A stretch of 64,000 nt of DNA from Leptospiraceae bacterium (GCA_016708435.1 JADJFV010000007.1:1-64000), one strand, 5' to 3'; counted from the first letter of the stretch, positions 16,897 through 26,275 are shown. Notes: generated by a model from the sequence alone, not told the origin. A program made the numbers and translations.

Positions 16897-17026
16897 GCGT
16901 GAAATTCGTGGTTGAAGGCGCGAATTATCGATTGCGCAGAAACGTTTCTGCGCAATCGCCTTCAACCACGAATTTCACGCCGCGCTCGCCTTCCTGATAG
17001 CGGATGATAAAAATTATCCGCTATCA
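16897..17026. repeat. Cluster of three strong palindromes upstream of the polB cluster
   Basis: The 23-bp arms at 16897-16919 and 16958-16980 pair perfectly. Between them sits a perfect 28-bp palindrome at 16930-16957 (core TTGCGCAGAAACGTTTCTGC). A third hairpin has 11-bp arms at 16995-17005 and 17016-17026 (TGATAGCGGAT). The cluster lies between the polB-cluster promoter and the divergent DUF1564 gene. It has no T-tract on either side, so it is not a plain terminator; a cruciform, a protein-binding site or a REP/MITE-type element are the options. Confidence 0.75.
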
Positions 17027-17138
17027 TCCAGTTGATCGCTAACGCATCGTTCTAAAATAATCTCCACCTTTACACAGTCCAACCGTTTTTCTTTCAACTT
17101 ACTCGCACAATCTAATTAATCCCAAACCTAATCTTAAT

Positions 17139-17639
17139 ATGAAAATATTCAAAAAAACTAATTCCAAAATCGAAGACTCGAAACTCTACAAAAGAACTCC
17201 CTCTACTCTACTTCTCCCAAATTCCATTCTCCACCCCTTCCTGAAACGACGCCTTCAAAAATACAAGGGGAATACAACTGTTTACCTCCGAAATCTACTC
17301 AAACTGTATCGCTCCCTTAACTACGCCGGTATGTTCCCGCCTCCCGCTAAAGTGAAAACCGAATACCAAGAAGAAAATTTGGACCTCAAAAGAATAACAT
17401 TTCGTCCCAATAACTCCGACTGGATAGAACTTGGTTCACTGGCTCTCGCATTCGGAAAATCCCGCTGCTGGATATTCACCTATCTAGTAGAACTTGACCT
17501 TAGTGGATTCACAGAAATCCTATCGACATTCTTGCCTTTCCCATCAGTTCCTACCACTCCAGACCTAGAACTAAAAAGCCTGTGGACTTTAGAGCCATAC
17601 TACGATAGCTTTACACGCTCTCTTCACGTCAGAGTCTAA
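17139..17639 (+). CDS. DUF1564-type protein, Leptospira-associated
   Basis: A 166-residue protein that matches my memory of the DUF1564 family, found mainly in Leptospira and of unknown function. Typical blocks: STLLLPNSIL near the N-terminus, VYLRNLLKLYRSLNYAG, the motif VKTEYQEENLDLKRITFRP, then NSDWIELGSLALAFGKSRC and FTYLVELDL. The basic N-terminal half with a ribbon-helix-like beginning could bind DNA, but that is inference. The start is ATG at 17139. It is divergent from the polB cluster across the palindrome cluster. The identification is the main evidence for the organism group. Confidence 0.75.
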   Translation: MKIFKKTNSKIEDSKLYKRTPSTLLLPNSILHPFLKRRLQKYKGNTTVYLRNLLKLYRSLNYAGMFPPPAKVKTEYQEENLDLKRITFRPNNSDWIELGSLALAFGKSRCWIFTYLVELDLSGFTEILSTFLPFPSVPTTPDLELKSLWTLEPYYDSFTRSLHVRV

Positions 17640-17791
17640 CAAAAACAGAAACAAGCCTTTCCAATATAAAGTATCTCAAAAAAACAAAAAACCAATTGGC
17701 GAAGCCATACACAGTCAAAGCTGAACCAATCAACCTACCACTTTAAACGATTCACTTGACTAGAGAAATTCAAAATTTAGAACAGTCCTAC

Positions 17792-19849
17792 ATGCGTAGC
17801 GCAATACTCATACTAAGTCTCTTTTTATTATTTTGCAAACCACAGACGATTGCAATTCCGAAAGCTGAGGCTGGAGTTATAGATTTACGCAACTGGGACT
17901 TTCAGAAAAACGGAATCATACAACTAGATGGAGCATGGGAATTTTATTGGAAAGAGTTTTTAGAATCAAAGGATTTCAAAAACCAAGACAATTCAAATCC
18001 GATTTATATTTCATTTCCAAGCGTATGGAACCAGTTCAATTATAAAAACGAGACGTTACCCGCAAGAGGTTATGCAACATTTCGATTAAAAATAAAATTT
18101 GCGAAGAACTCACCACCTATCGCACTTCGAACGAGAGAGCAAGCCACATCTTATGCAGTATTTTGGAATGGGGAAAAAATACTCAGTGCAGGAGTTGTGG
18201 GGAAAAACGAAAAAACCGCTCGAGCGCATTACCAAAACACTCAAGTCTTTTTAGGAAGCCCTACCGAGGAAGTCGAAATCATATATTGGATTTCAAATTA
18301 CGATCATCGAAGTGGCGGAGCATGGCACAGTTTACAACTTGGAACACACGAAGACATAGGTAAGGAAACCAGTTTTTTTAGGGAGATGGATTATTTTTTA
18401 GCTGGAATTATTTTTATAATGGTTCTTTATCATCTATTTCTCTATTTTTATAGGAAGACAGATGTTTCCAATATTTTATTTTCAGCGTTTTGCTTTGCGA
18501 TATTACTTCGCTCTCTTTCTACGGGAGAGAGGATTATTAACTCCTATTTCCAGCTTCCATTTTGGTTTTATATAAGGCTCGAATACATAACGTGGTATAT
18601 GAGTATGCCGCTGGGTTACCATTTTCTCAGCACACAATTTTCAAATCACTATCTAAATAAATTCACTACCTTAAATTATTTTCTAAGCAGCATTATGGCT
18701 CTAGGACTTTTCTTTCCACCGTATATATTTACTCAATTCGTTCCTTATTACCAATTGCTTTACTTTTTATTTTTATTATTAGGCTTTGGATATTTAATTT
18801 ACTTTGTTTATAAAAAAATACAGGGAGCGCGTTTACTTCTTTCTGGATTTTTATTTATGCTACTTACGGCTATTAACGATTTGCTCTATACAAATCAATG
18901 GATTGACAGTTTTTATTTATCGCATTATGGATTAGCATTCTTAATATTCAGTCAGTCTCTCAGTATCTCGATTCGACTTTCAAAAGCATTTAACTCTATC
19001 GAAATCCTAACAGAAGATTTACGATTGGTAAATAAGGCATACAGTAGATTTGTCCCAAAGGAATTTCTAAATTTCTTAAACAAGCAAAGTATAACTGAGA
19101 TATTTCTTGGAGAGCAAGTCCAAAGGGAAATGTCAATCCTATTTAGCGACATACGCTCGTTTACCGAACTTTCAGAGAAGCTGAGTCCAAAAGATAATTT
19201 TAACTTTTTAAATTCCTATTTAAGCAGAATGGGACCGATTGTCAGAAGTCATGGGGGGTTTATAGATAAATACATAGGTGACGGGATAATGGCTCTTTTC
19301 CCTGGGAGCATTGAAAACGCTTTAGACTCTGCTATAGAAATGCAAAAAGAGATTCGAATTTACAATCAGCAGAGAATGAACTTCCAATATGATTCCATTC
19401 GAGTAGGAATTGGAATTCACACAGGTCCTATGATTTTAGGAACGATAGGCGAAGAAGAAAGAATGGAAAGCACAGTGATTTCAGATGCAGTCAATTTAGC
19501 ATCTAGAATTGAGGGACTAACTAAAACCTACGGAGCTTATATTTTAATCAGTGAATTTGCCCTTCAGAGTATAAAGACTCCCGAGAAATATACTTATCGA
19601 GTTTTAGATCGAGTCAAAGTAAAAGGCAAATCCAACACGATCGCTGTGTATGAAATCTTCAACGGCATGTCAGATTACCTTTTCGAATTACACTCGCAAA
19701 CGAAGACAGACTTTGAAAAAGGATTATATCACTACTGGTCAAATGAATTTACGGAAGCAATAGAATCCTTTCAACGGGTAATTGATATTTTCCCCTCAGA
19801 TATAGCTACTTTACATTTCTTAGATCTTGCCAAAAAGCAACGATCCTAG
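17792..19849 (+). CDS. Receptor-type class III nucleotide cyclase (7TMR-DISM)
   Basis: About 685 residues from the ATG at 17792; an upstream in-frame TTG at 17756 is less likely, because the ATG gives a clean lipoprotein-like signal (AILILSLFLLFCKPQ). Order: extracellular 7TMR-DISM sensor (residues 25-190, with LDGAWEFYWKEF), seven membrane helices (about 200-390), a linker RFVPKEFLNFLNKQSITEI, then a class III cyclase domain with FSDIRSFTEL, KYIGDGIMALF and SDAVNLASRIEGLTK, and a C-terminal TPR-like tail. It would make cAMP (or cGMP) in response to an extracellular ligand. It overlaps the decarboxylase by 4 bp, tail to tail. The linker and cyclase domain are strongly similar to 31593-33347. 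Confidence 0.88.
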   Translation: MRSAILILSLFLLFCKPQTIAIPKAEAGVIDLRNWDFQKNGIIQLDGAWEFYWKEFLESKDFKNQDNSNPIYISFPSVWNQFNYKNETLPARGYATFRLKIKFAKNSPPIALRTREQATSYAVFWNGEKILSAGVVGKNEKTARAHYQNTQVFLGSPTEEVEIIYWISNYDHRSGGAWHSLQLGTHEDIGKETSFFREMDYFLAGIIFIMVLYHLFLYFYRKTDVSNILFSAFCFAILLRSLSTGERIINSYFQLPFWFYIRLEYITWYMSMPLGYHFLSTQFSNHYLNKFTTLNYFLSSIMALGLFFPPYIFTQFVPYYQLLYFLFLLLGFGYLIYFVYKKIQGARLLLSGFLFMLLTAINDLLYTNQWIDSFYLSHYGLAFLIFSQSLSISIRLSKAFNSIEILTEDLRLVNKAYSRFVPKEFLNFLNKQSITEIFLGEQVQREMSILFSDIRSFTELSEKLSPKDNFNFLNSYLSRMGPIVRSHGGFIDKYIGDGIMALFPGSIENALDSAIEMQKEIRIYNQQRMNFQYDSIRVGIGIHTGPMILGTIGEEERMESTVISDAVNLASRIEGLTKTYGAYILISEFALQSIKTPEKYTYRVLDRVKVKGKSNTIAVYEIFNGMSDYLFELHSQTKTDFEKGLYHYWSNEFTEAIESFQRVIDIFPSDIATLHFLDLAKKQRS

Positions 19850-21153
19850 AATGTAAATACATAATTCACATCTTCCAATTCAAATCCGTTGAATTTAGAT
19901 GCAGCAGCAATTGTATAGGCACCATGGTTACGAATGATTAGCCAATTACCGCAGACTAATTCAGGAAGCATGATCCCATCAGCAATTTTATCCATACTAT
20001 CACAGGTTTGACCAAAGATAACGGATTTGTATAGAAGCTCGTTCTCTGCTACTGGCTTACGAAGTTCGAAATGAGGAGTTGCTTTATCAAAAACAATATT
20101 ATTAAAAACACCATAGAGGTTTGAGTTAATATAATAATGTATAATCTTTTCAGAGTCTGAATTAATGATGATTTTGCGCCCAATAACGTTAGTCACTAGA
20201 GTTCCACAACTAGTTGCAAAGAATCTTCCTGGCTCAGCAATTACTTCAATATCAGGAATATCCGCGAATGATAACGCCAACTGTCCATTAATCGCATTTG
20301 CAATTTCAATGAACTTATCTTCCAATTCAGGTGAGTCATGACCGGGAAACCCACCCCCAATATCTAATAATCTCATTTCAAACCCGTAAGTTTTTGCTGT
20401 ATTAAAAACTTCTCTTGCTAGTGCAATTGCATCTGTATAAGCAGAAGAGCTTTCACATTCAGAGCCTACATGAAAGCTAACACCGATTATATTGAGTCCA
20501 AGTGTTTTTGCTAAATCAAATACTTCAGGCAAATTAGAAGTAGGACAACCAAACTTTGTTCCGAATGGCATTCTTGACTTTGAGTCGTCTACTAAAATTC
20601 GTAATACTAATTCAGCATTCGGATGAAATACGGAGATTTTTTTTAGTTCGTCCACATTATCAAAGGTTAATTTTTTAATTCCTTCTCCTTCTGCAAATGT
20701 GATATGGTTAATTTCTTTTACAGGGTTTGCGAAAATCATTTTATCAGGATCTACATCCAATTCCCGCACAGTAGAAATTTCTACCTTGGAAGCAACATCA
20801 AACCCGACACCCAAGTCAACTAACGTTCCAAGTAGTAGCTTATCGGAATTACACTTCACCGCATAAAACATTTTTACATTTGGCATGTGTCTCATCCAGA
20901 GCTTGTATTTTCTAAAAATAGCACCAATGTCTAAAAGAAAAAAACTACTGAGTGAAGCACGACTTTCAATTACACTTTTAATCACATCGATCATTGTGTA
21001 TTCTTCATCGTCATACATTCTAATATTGTTTTCATTGATCATCGAAACAAGTCCGGGAACATCAACGCCAATTTTTACAATGTCTAAATCTTCTGCGCCT
21101 TCTTTTAATTCCTTTACAACTTTATTTTCTACTTTAATAGTTTTGTTCGCCAC
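19846..21153 (-). CDS. Ornithine-type decarboxylase, PLP fold type III
   Basis: A 435-residue enzyme of the eukaryotic-type ornithine/arginine/diaminopimelate decarboxylase family. The PLP lysine lies in MFYAVKCNSD (about residue 100). Other family blocks are VSFHVGSECE, LLDIGGGFPGHDSPE, VIAEPGRFFATS and, near the C-terminus, FGQTCDSMDKIADGIMLPEL with the cysteine that completes the active site across the dimer. GQTCDSMDK is typical of ornithine decarboxylase rather than LysA, so putrescine synthesis is the likely role; lysine decarboxylation is an alternative. The N-terminal 40 residues are extra. It is convergent with the cyclase gene. Confidence 0.85.
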   Translation of the reverse strand: MANKTIKVENKVVKELKEGAEDLDIVKIGVDVPGLVSMINENNIRMYDDEEYTMIDVIKSVIESRASLSSFFLLDIGAIFRKYKLWMRHMPNVKMFYAVKCNSDKLLLGTLVDLGVGFDVASKVEISTVRELDVDPDKMIFANPVKEINHITFAEGEGIKKLTFDNVDELKKISVFHPNAELVLRILVDDSKSRMPFGTKFGCPTSNLPEVFDLAKTLGLNIIGVSFHVGSECESSSAYTDAIALAREVFNTAKTYGFEMRLLDIGGGFPGHDSPELEDKFIEIANAINGQLALSFADIPDIEVIAEPGRFFATSCGTLVTNVIGRKIIINSDSEKIIHYYINSNLYGVFNNIVFDKATPHFELRKPVAENELLYKSVIFGQTCDSMDKIADGIMLPELVCGNWLIIRNHGAYTIAAASKFNGFELEDVNYVFTF

Positions 21154-21547
21154 GAAAAATACCTTTTCCTCTATATAGTTTAAATTTTTAAAACTAGATT
21201 ACCATTCATGGAAAGACTTTGTTTTGGAAAGAAAAAATTAAAAGTAACCCACTGTAAAAATTTTTCCCGCGTACATTCTTAATTATGGCAATACGATTAC
21301 AGGCTTGATACAAATTCGCGACTATTTTTGCTAGTTTTTTTCCTTTCCTTTTGCAACAAAAAAGAAACTACGGCTAATAAGAAATAGCCACAATCCCAAT
21401 TAAGAGTTATTTTGCCTAACTCTCTGTATCTAAGTGTCTCAGTGGCAAAATTTACTGTTTCGTTATATTAAAAATCTCTTTTAAAATAATCATAACCGAG
21501 CATATTGTAAAAATCCTTCTTGCTCTTTTTAAAACCTTTTTTATTTT
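21154..21547. other. 394-bp divergent intergenic region with an R1 repeat
   Basis: Between the decarboxylase and the glycosyltransferase. It holds a hairpin GGCTA/TAGCC at about 21373-21390 and an R1 repeat at 21421-21448. A short open frame at 21304-21387 reads LFLLVFFLSFCNKKE, like a tiny lipoprotein, but has no proper start codon. No other gene is supported. Confidence 0.5.
21421..21448. repeat. R1 repeat in a divergent intergenic region
   Basis: TCTCTGTATCTAAGTGTCTC followed by AGTGGCAA. This R1 copy is not attached to the end of a gene, unlike those at 7738 and 37776. Confidence 0.6.
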
Positions 21548-22435
21548 GTGGATATGCCAAGAATAAGTGTAGTCATCCCCGCGTTAAACGAAGAAAAATT
21601 TCTTCCCATCCTTTTGGAATCTTTAAAGAATCAAACATTTAAAGACTATGAAGTAATTGTTGCAGATGCAGGCTCAAAAGATAATACCCTAGAGATTGCC
21701 AATAGCTATGGAGCGCGTGTCGTTCCCGGTGGAATGCCAGGTCCCGGTCGTAATCGAGGAGCAGAGGTTGCAACGGGAGAATTTTTATTTTTCTTTGACT
21801 CTGATGTTCTTTTACCAAATGATTTTTTGGAAAAAGCAATGACTGAAATGGATGATCGTTTTATAGACTTGGCTACTTGCGAATTCTTGCCATTATCCGA
21901 ACTTACTATAGACAAAGCGGTTTTTCAACTTTCCAACTTAATCGTAAAGATGAATCAAAATCTAAACCCTCGTGCTGCCGGATTTTGTATATTTATCAAT
22001 CGTCGTCTTTTTAAACGGGTCGGAGGTTTCGATGAATCTGTCGTGATTGCCGAAGATCATGATTTAGTTGAGCGTGCTTCTAAGTTTCGTCCGCTGCGAT
22101 TTCTAAAAACAACATCTCTAAGCGTTAGTGTTCGTAGGCTTGACAAAGAAGGACGCCTTTCCTTATTGCAAAAATATGTAAAAGTAGAAATGCATCTTCT
22201 TACGAAAGGTAGCGTGAAAGACGACATCATAGAATACGAATTTGGCAACTTCGACGAGGCAGAAAAATCTAAACGTAAAAAACTATTAAATGATATTGAA
22301 GATGGAATTCTAAAACTAGATAGACAATTCACTAAAACTTCTTCTGAATGGAATGAAAAAACAGCTGAGGTAGAAGAAAAATTAAAATCTAGCTTTGATG
22401 GATTGAATGAATCAATACGCAATTTTTTTAAATAG
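21548..22435 (+). CDS. Family 2 glycosyltransferase
   Basis: A 295-residue GT-A fold glycosyltransferase. The N-terminal block ISVVIPALNEEKFLPILLES is diagnostic for family 2. The nucleotide-sugar aspartates are in VIVADAGSKDNT and FFFDSDVLLP, the latter matching the DxD motif, and VIAEDHDLVERA supplies the acceptor-side acidic motif. It transfers a sugar from an NDP donor to an unknown acceptor, in the cytoplasm or at the membrane face. A GTG at 21548 and an ATG at 21554 are both possible starts; neither has a clear ribosome site. The last 60 residues are a charged helix, probably a coiled coil. No polysaccharide cluster is nearby. Confidence 0.87.
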   Translation: MDMPRISVVIPALNEEKFLPILLESLKNQTFKDYEVIVADAGSKDNTLEIANSYGARVVPGGMPGPGRNRGAEVATGEFLFFFDSDVLLPNDFLEKAMTEMDDRFIDLATCEFLPLSELTIDKAVFQLSNLIVKMNQNLNPRAAGFCIFINRRLFKRVGGFDESVVIAEDHDLVERASKFRPLRFLKTTSLSVSVRRLDKEGRLSLLQKYVKVEMHLLTKGSVKDDIIEYEFGNFDEAEKSKRKKLLNDIEDGILKLDRQFTKTSSEWNEKTAEVEEKLKSSFDGLNESIRNFFK

Positions 22436-22552
22436 GAATATCTAGAGGTTTACATTGATTTAACGTAGCAACAGTCGCAATCTTTTTTTCTTTAAAATAT
22501 TTTTACTTGTAACTGATAAGAGTGCTACAAATATTGAATAGTTAAAACCACC

Positions 22553-24247
22553 ATGAAAGACATACGTATCTTGTTAATCGATGAATCTTCCCACGATGAA
22601 ATTACTCTTAGCAAGAAGCTAGAAAGTAGTGGTTACAAACCTGAAATCACTCGATTAATCAATTTAGAACAAATAAAAACGATTGCGATCAAGAAGTCTT
22701 GGGATATAATTTTAACTGAACATACTTTATCGGAATTTACCTCTCTTGAACTGATTGCGATGGCGCAGGAGAGTAAGATTGATATACCGATTGTAATTCT
22801 TTCCAGTATGATTTCAGAGGATTTCGCCGTGGAGGCAATGAAAGCCGGAGCCAAAGATTATATCAGAAAAGACAATATGACGCGGCTAATCCCTGTTATA
22901 GAAAGGGAATTACGAGAAACCGATTCTCGCAATGCACGTAAGATGGCAGAAGAAGCTGTCTATTATATGGCATTTCATGATCCATTGACAGGACTTGCCA
23001 ATAGATATGAATTTGAAAGTAAACTCATCAAAATTTTAGATGATGTAAAAGAAAATCCAGAACTACATTACTGCCTACTCTACATCGACCTCGACCAATT
23101 CAAAGTGGTCAATGATACCTGTGGTCATCCTGCCGGGGATGACCTTTTACGGCAAGTCTCCGTTATCCTCGGTCAGAGTTTAAAGAAAGATGGATTTGCA
23201 GCAAGAATTGGCGGAGATGAGTTTACAATTATCCTTGAAAACCATACAATCGAAAAAGCAAGTGAGTTCGCCGAAAATTTGCTTCGGAACTTAGCTGAAT
23301 TTCGTTTCAATTGGATGGACAAAATATTCGTAATTGGTGGAAGCATCGGGATAATTCGAATTAGCTCTAAAATCGAAACTATCAATGAAATACTCAGTAG
23401 AGCGGATATGGCTTGCTATGCAGCAAAAGAAGCAGGAAGAAACCGAGCCCATATTTATATTGAAGATGATAGACAAATGACCTTTAGAATGCAAGAAATG
23501 CAATGGTTATCGAGATTAAATGAAAGTCTAGAGCAAGATTTATTTACGTTATATAAGCAGCCAATAGTCTCCATTCCCTACAATAAAGATACTTCCGTTT
23601 TATTCTACGAATTTTTACTCAGACTTAGAACAAACAATGGAAGTCTCATCATGCCGGATGTATTTATGCGTGCGGCAGAGCGTTATAATCTCATGCCATC
23701 TCTAGACCGTTGGGTAGTTGAGAATGCATTTCGTTATATAGCAAAGCATTTTGCAAACAAAGAAGAGAGAAAACAAGAAACTCGCTTTTTTATTAATCTT
23801 TCCGGTGCTAGCATGAGTGATAATAATTTTTTCAATTTTACCTTTAAGAAAATGCAAGAGTATGGAATTGAGCCGGGATTAATATGCTTTGAAATCACAG
23901 AAACAGTAGCAATTTCGGATTTTAAAAAGGCGATAGAGTTTATCAAAGAAGTTAGAAGTCGTGGTTCCTATTTCGCTCTCGATGATTTTGGCTCTGGAAT
24001 GTCTTCTTTCTCTTACTTGAAAAATTTTACCGTTGATTATGTAAAAATTGATGGAAGTTTTGTAAGGGACATGAAAGATGATCCACTCGACTATGCCATT
24101 GTCGAATCGATCAATAAGATTTCACATATAGTTGGTCTTAAAACAATTGCAGAATTTGTAGAAGACATGGGAACAATGGATATTCTCGAAAAATTAGGAA
24201 TAGATTATGCGCAAGGGTTTGGAATCGCCCGTCCGCATTCTACGTAA
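22553..24247 (+). CDS. REC-GGDEF-EAL cyclic-di-GMP protein with Glu at the phosphorylation site
   Basis: A 564-residue cytoplasmic protein. Receiver (1-120): the acidic pair is D10/E11, but the phosphoacceptor position is Glu56 (DIILTEHTL), so it cannot be phosphorylated normally and may be locked in an active-like state. GGDEF domain (about 140-300): DPLTGLANRYEFE and RIGGDEFTII, an intact diguanylate cyclase signature. EAL domain (about 320-560): YEFLLRL in place of EALLRW keeps the catalytic Glu; CFEITETVAI, ALDDFGSGMSSFSYL and KIDGSFVRDM are intact. The protein may make and break c-di-GMP, with one activity dominant. The aldose epimerase starts six bases after its stop, so they are cotranscribed. 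Confidence 0.92.
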   Translation: MKDIRILLIDESSHDEITLSKKLESSGYKPEITRLINLEQIKTIAIKKSWDIILTEHTLSEFTSLELIAMAQESKIDIPIVILSSMISEDFAVEAMKAGAKDYIRKDNMTRLIPVIERELRETDSRNARKMAEEAVYYMAFHDPLTGLANRYEFESKLIKILDDVKENPELHYCLLYIDLDQFKVVNDTCGHPAGDDLLRQVSVILGQSLKKDGFAARIGGDEFTIILENHTIEKASEFAENLLRNLAEFRFNWMDKIFVIGGSIGIIRISSKIETINEILSRADMACYAAKEAGRNRAHIYIEDDRQMTFRMQEMQWLSRLNESLEQDLFTLYKQPIVSIPYNKDTSVLFYEFLLRLRTNNGSLIMPDVFMRAAERYNLMPSLDRWVVENAFRYIAKHFANKEERKQETRFFINLSGASMSDNNFFNFTFKKMQEYGIEPGLICFEITETVAISDFKKAIEFIKEVRSRGSYFALDDFGSGMSSFSYLKNFTVDYVKIDGSFVRDMKDDPLDYAIVESINKISHIVGLKTIAEFVEDMGTMDILEKLGIDYAQGFGIARPHST

Positions 24248-24253
24248 AAAACG

Positions 24254-25150
24254 ATGCACAAATTAACACTTTTAAACTCTCATTCAGAACTCGATCTCAA
24301 TTTAGATTTAGGTGGACAAGTAGAAAGACTTACTTTAAAACACCCCCGCCTTGACAAGAAAATACCCGTTATCCTCCCCTATGATCCAAGCCTTCCCTTT
24401 TTTCAATCGGGCAATTTTCTAATGTATCCCTGGGTCAATCGACTTGAGTCCAACAAAATTAGCATTGTAGGTCGTAAATATACAATTGACCCTCTCGAAA
24501 AAGATTCAACTGACCGACCAATTCATGGACTGTATTTCAATAAAAAAAGAAGATTAATTGAGTTAAAAAAAGAATCTGCTCGTATAGAGCCGTTAGAGGT
24601 AAATCCTAAGTTTCCACAATTTATCGAATCCTTTGTATTGGAAGATAATTCCCTTACAATTCGAACCGAGTTTTATAATCCGACAGACAACATACAAGAA
24701 TTTGCCTATGGCTATCATCCTTACCTGCGGCTAAAGGCAAATCTAGAAGAATGTTCAATTCATACAAATTTCACTCACTACGTTCCATTAACAGACGACT
24801 TATTACCCAACAAAGACTTGATTAAAAACGAAATTTCTTATTTATTTACAAGTAATTCTCTCTTAGGACAAATGAAATTAGACCATTTATTTACAGGTAG
24901 TCCAAGTGAGCCTTATTTTGGAATCGCGGATGAAAAAGAAAAAATCCTTTTACAAGTTCGAGTATCCGTAAATTCCCAAATTCCACTTCCCTACTTTCAA
25001 GTCTATACTCCAGAGGATAGAAAATCAATCGCCATCGAGCCGATGAGTTCTACCGGCAACGCGTTCTTTACCGCGAAGTCAGGCTTATGCCGATTAAACC
25101 CGGGCGATCGCATATTTGGTGAATTTGTAATTGAATTGTTGAAGTTGTAA
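24254..25150 (+). CDS. Aldose 1-epimerase family protein
   Basis: A 298-residue galactose-mutarotase-like beta-sandwich enzyme. Family blocks: FLMYPWVNRLESNKIS, RPIHGLYFNKKRR with the first active-site histidine, FAYGYHPYLRLKA with the second histidine, and SIAIEPMSSTGNAF with the catalytic glutamate. It would interconvert the anomers of a hexose or hexose phosphate; the sugar cannot be told. The start is ATG at 24254, six bases after the c-di-GMP gene, so it shares that transcript. There is no signal peptide, so it acts in the cytoplasm. Confidence 0.85.
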   Translation: MHKLTLLNSHSELDLNLDLGGQVERLTLKHPRLDKKIPVILPYDPSLPFFQSGNFLMYPWVNRLESNKISIVGRKYTIDPLEKDSTDRPIHGLYFNKKRRLIELKKESARIEPLEVNPKFPQFIESFVLEDNSLTIRTEFYNPTDNIQEFAYGYHPYLRLKANLEECSIHTNFTHYVPLTDDLLPNKDLIKNEISYLFTSNSLLGQMKLDHLFTGSPSEPYFGIADEKEKILLQVRVSVNSQIPLPYFQVYTPEDRKSIAIEPMSSTGNAFFTAKSGLCRLNPGDRIFGEFVIELLKL

Positions 25151-25270
25151 GTTTTTGCAGTATCCTTAATTTCACCAATTATAGGCAACGAAAATTCTAG
25201 TATCTTACTTCTCAAAGGAATTCCATGATTTTTACTTGACTCTTTCCATTCCTAAGATTATTCTCTGACT

Positions 25271-25837
25271 ATGAGCCTTGTATTAGAAAATCCAAACTTA
25301 AGTAAGAGCTTATATGAATTTACGATAGAAAAATACCATGAGCTTTCGGAATCGGGACTACTCCCTAGAAACTTGGAACTCGTTTTCGGAGGAATTGTAA
25401 AAAAAGTGACTATATCTCCTATTCACGCGATTTTGGTTAACAGTTTGCGAGACAGTATCATAAAAGAGTTGCCAGTAGGCTATTTTCTTAGACAGGAAAG
25501 TCCTTTAAGCATCGAAAGTTTACACTCAGAGCCAGAACCTGATCTTGCCATTTTAAAGGGGAAGCAGAAGGAATTTATCTCTGAGCACCCGACAACCGCA
25601 CTTTGGGTGATTGAAGTCTCCAATACCACTGTTGACTTGGACAGGGTAAAGAAAAAAATCTACGCCACAGCAAATGTTCCTGTCTATTGGATTATCAATC
25701 TATCTACCAAGGAAATTGAAATATATACAAACCCGAAAGCTGGCGAGTATAAAGAGGAAAAGACTTATTCCGCGTCTGATTTACTCCCCATACCTCAGCC
25801 ATTGAGCATTTCCATTCGTCTTTCTGACTTTTTATAA
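25271..25837 (+). CDS. Uma2-family (DUF820) putative endonuclease
   Basis: A 188-residue protein of the Uma2/DUF820 family, with a PD-(D/E)xK nuclease-like fold. The catalytic-site blocks are EPEPDLAIL and ALWVIEVSNTTVDLDRVKKK, where the ExK-like EVS and the following lysines align with the family. NVPVYWIINLSTKEIEIY is the usual C-terminal strand pair. Members are abundant in cyanobacteria and Leptospira; their biological role is not settled, and a defence or mobile-element role is often suggested. The gene stands alone, 120 bp after the epimerase, and is followed by a long perfect hairpin at 25921-25972. Confidence 0.85.
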   Translation: MSLVLENPNLSKSLYEFTIEKYHELSESGLLPRNLELVFGGIVKKVTISPIHAILVNSLRDSIIKELPVGYFLRQESPLSIESLHSEPEPDLAILKGKQKEFISEHPTTALWVIEVSNTTVDLDRVKKKIYATANVPVYWIINLSTKEIEIYTNPKAGEYKEEKTYSASDLLPIPQPLSISIRLSDFL

Positions 25838-25920
25838 AAATGATCCGAAAAATCTCCTTATCTTGAGAATCCTATGAATCCTGTCTAAGAATTCCATTTA
25901 CCTAAAAGGGATCTTCGACT

Positions 25921-25972
25921 GACGTAAAAGCCACATAGAAGCCAAAGTCGGCTTCTATGTGGCTTTTACGTC
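25921..25972. repeat. Perfect 23-bp hairpin
   Basis: The arms at 25921-25943 and 25950-25972 pair perfectly, with a 6-nt loop. The arm contains GTAAAAGCCACATAGAAGCC. It lies about 84 bp after the Uma2 stop. There is no T-run after either arm, so it is not a standard terminator; it could be a REP-type element or a transcript-end stabiliser. Confidence 0.75.
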
Positions 25973-26119
25973 GCCTTTATATCAGTTTAATATTAGAATA
26001 AATCTAAAACTAATTTACTATTTATAATACAATCCGCTTAATGTATAAGCACTTAAGATCGATTCCCTTTCTTCTTAAACCATGCATTTATGAAAAATCC
26101 AAGTTAATTCCATACTTTT

Positions 26120-26146
26120 CCTCTGTGTCTCTGTGACTCAGTGGCA
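26120..26146. repeat. R1 repeat upstream of rpmB
   Basis: CCTCTGTGTCTCTGTGACTC followed by AGTGGCA. It is intact and close to the R1 consensus. Confidence 0.7.
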
Positions 26147-26234
26147 ATCTTCCTTCTTCTGGCACAAACCTTGCATTATAAGTTGTATTATTAAAACTTT
26201 TTTTCAATTTTAATAAATCCTCTTGTTTATCTAG

Positions 26235-26275
26235 ATTGGGGTCTGGGAGATTGCTCCACCCCAATTCTTTTTTTT
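26235..26275 (+). terminator. Terminator-like stem upstream of rpmB
   Basis: ATTGGGGT (26235-26242) and ACCCCAAT (26258-26265) form an 8-bp stem followed by TCTTTTTTTT. It lies about 76 bp before the rpmB start. It may end upstream transcription, or act as an attenuator in an rpmB leader if transcription starts earlier. Confidence 0.55.

Noticed and set aside
16843..16965. N-terminal extension of the RecA-fold-like protein
   Set aside because: The codons lie in the promoter and palindrome cluster; the ATG at 16842 fits the promoter.
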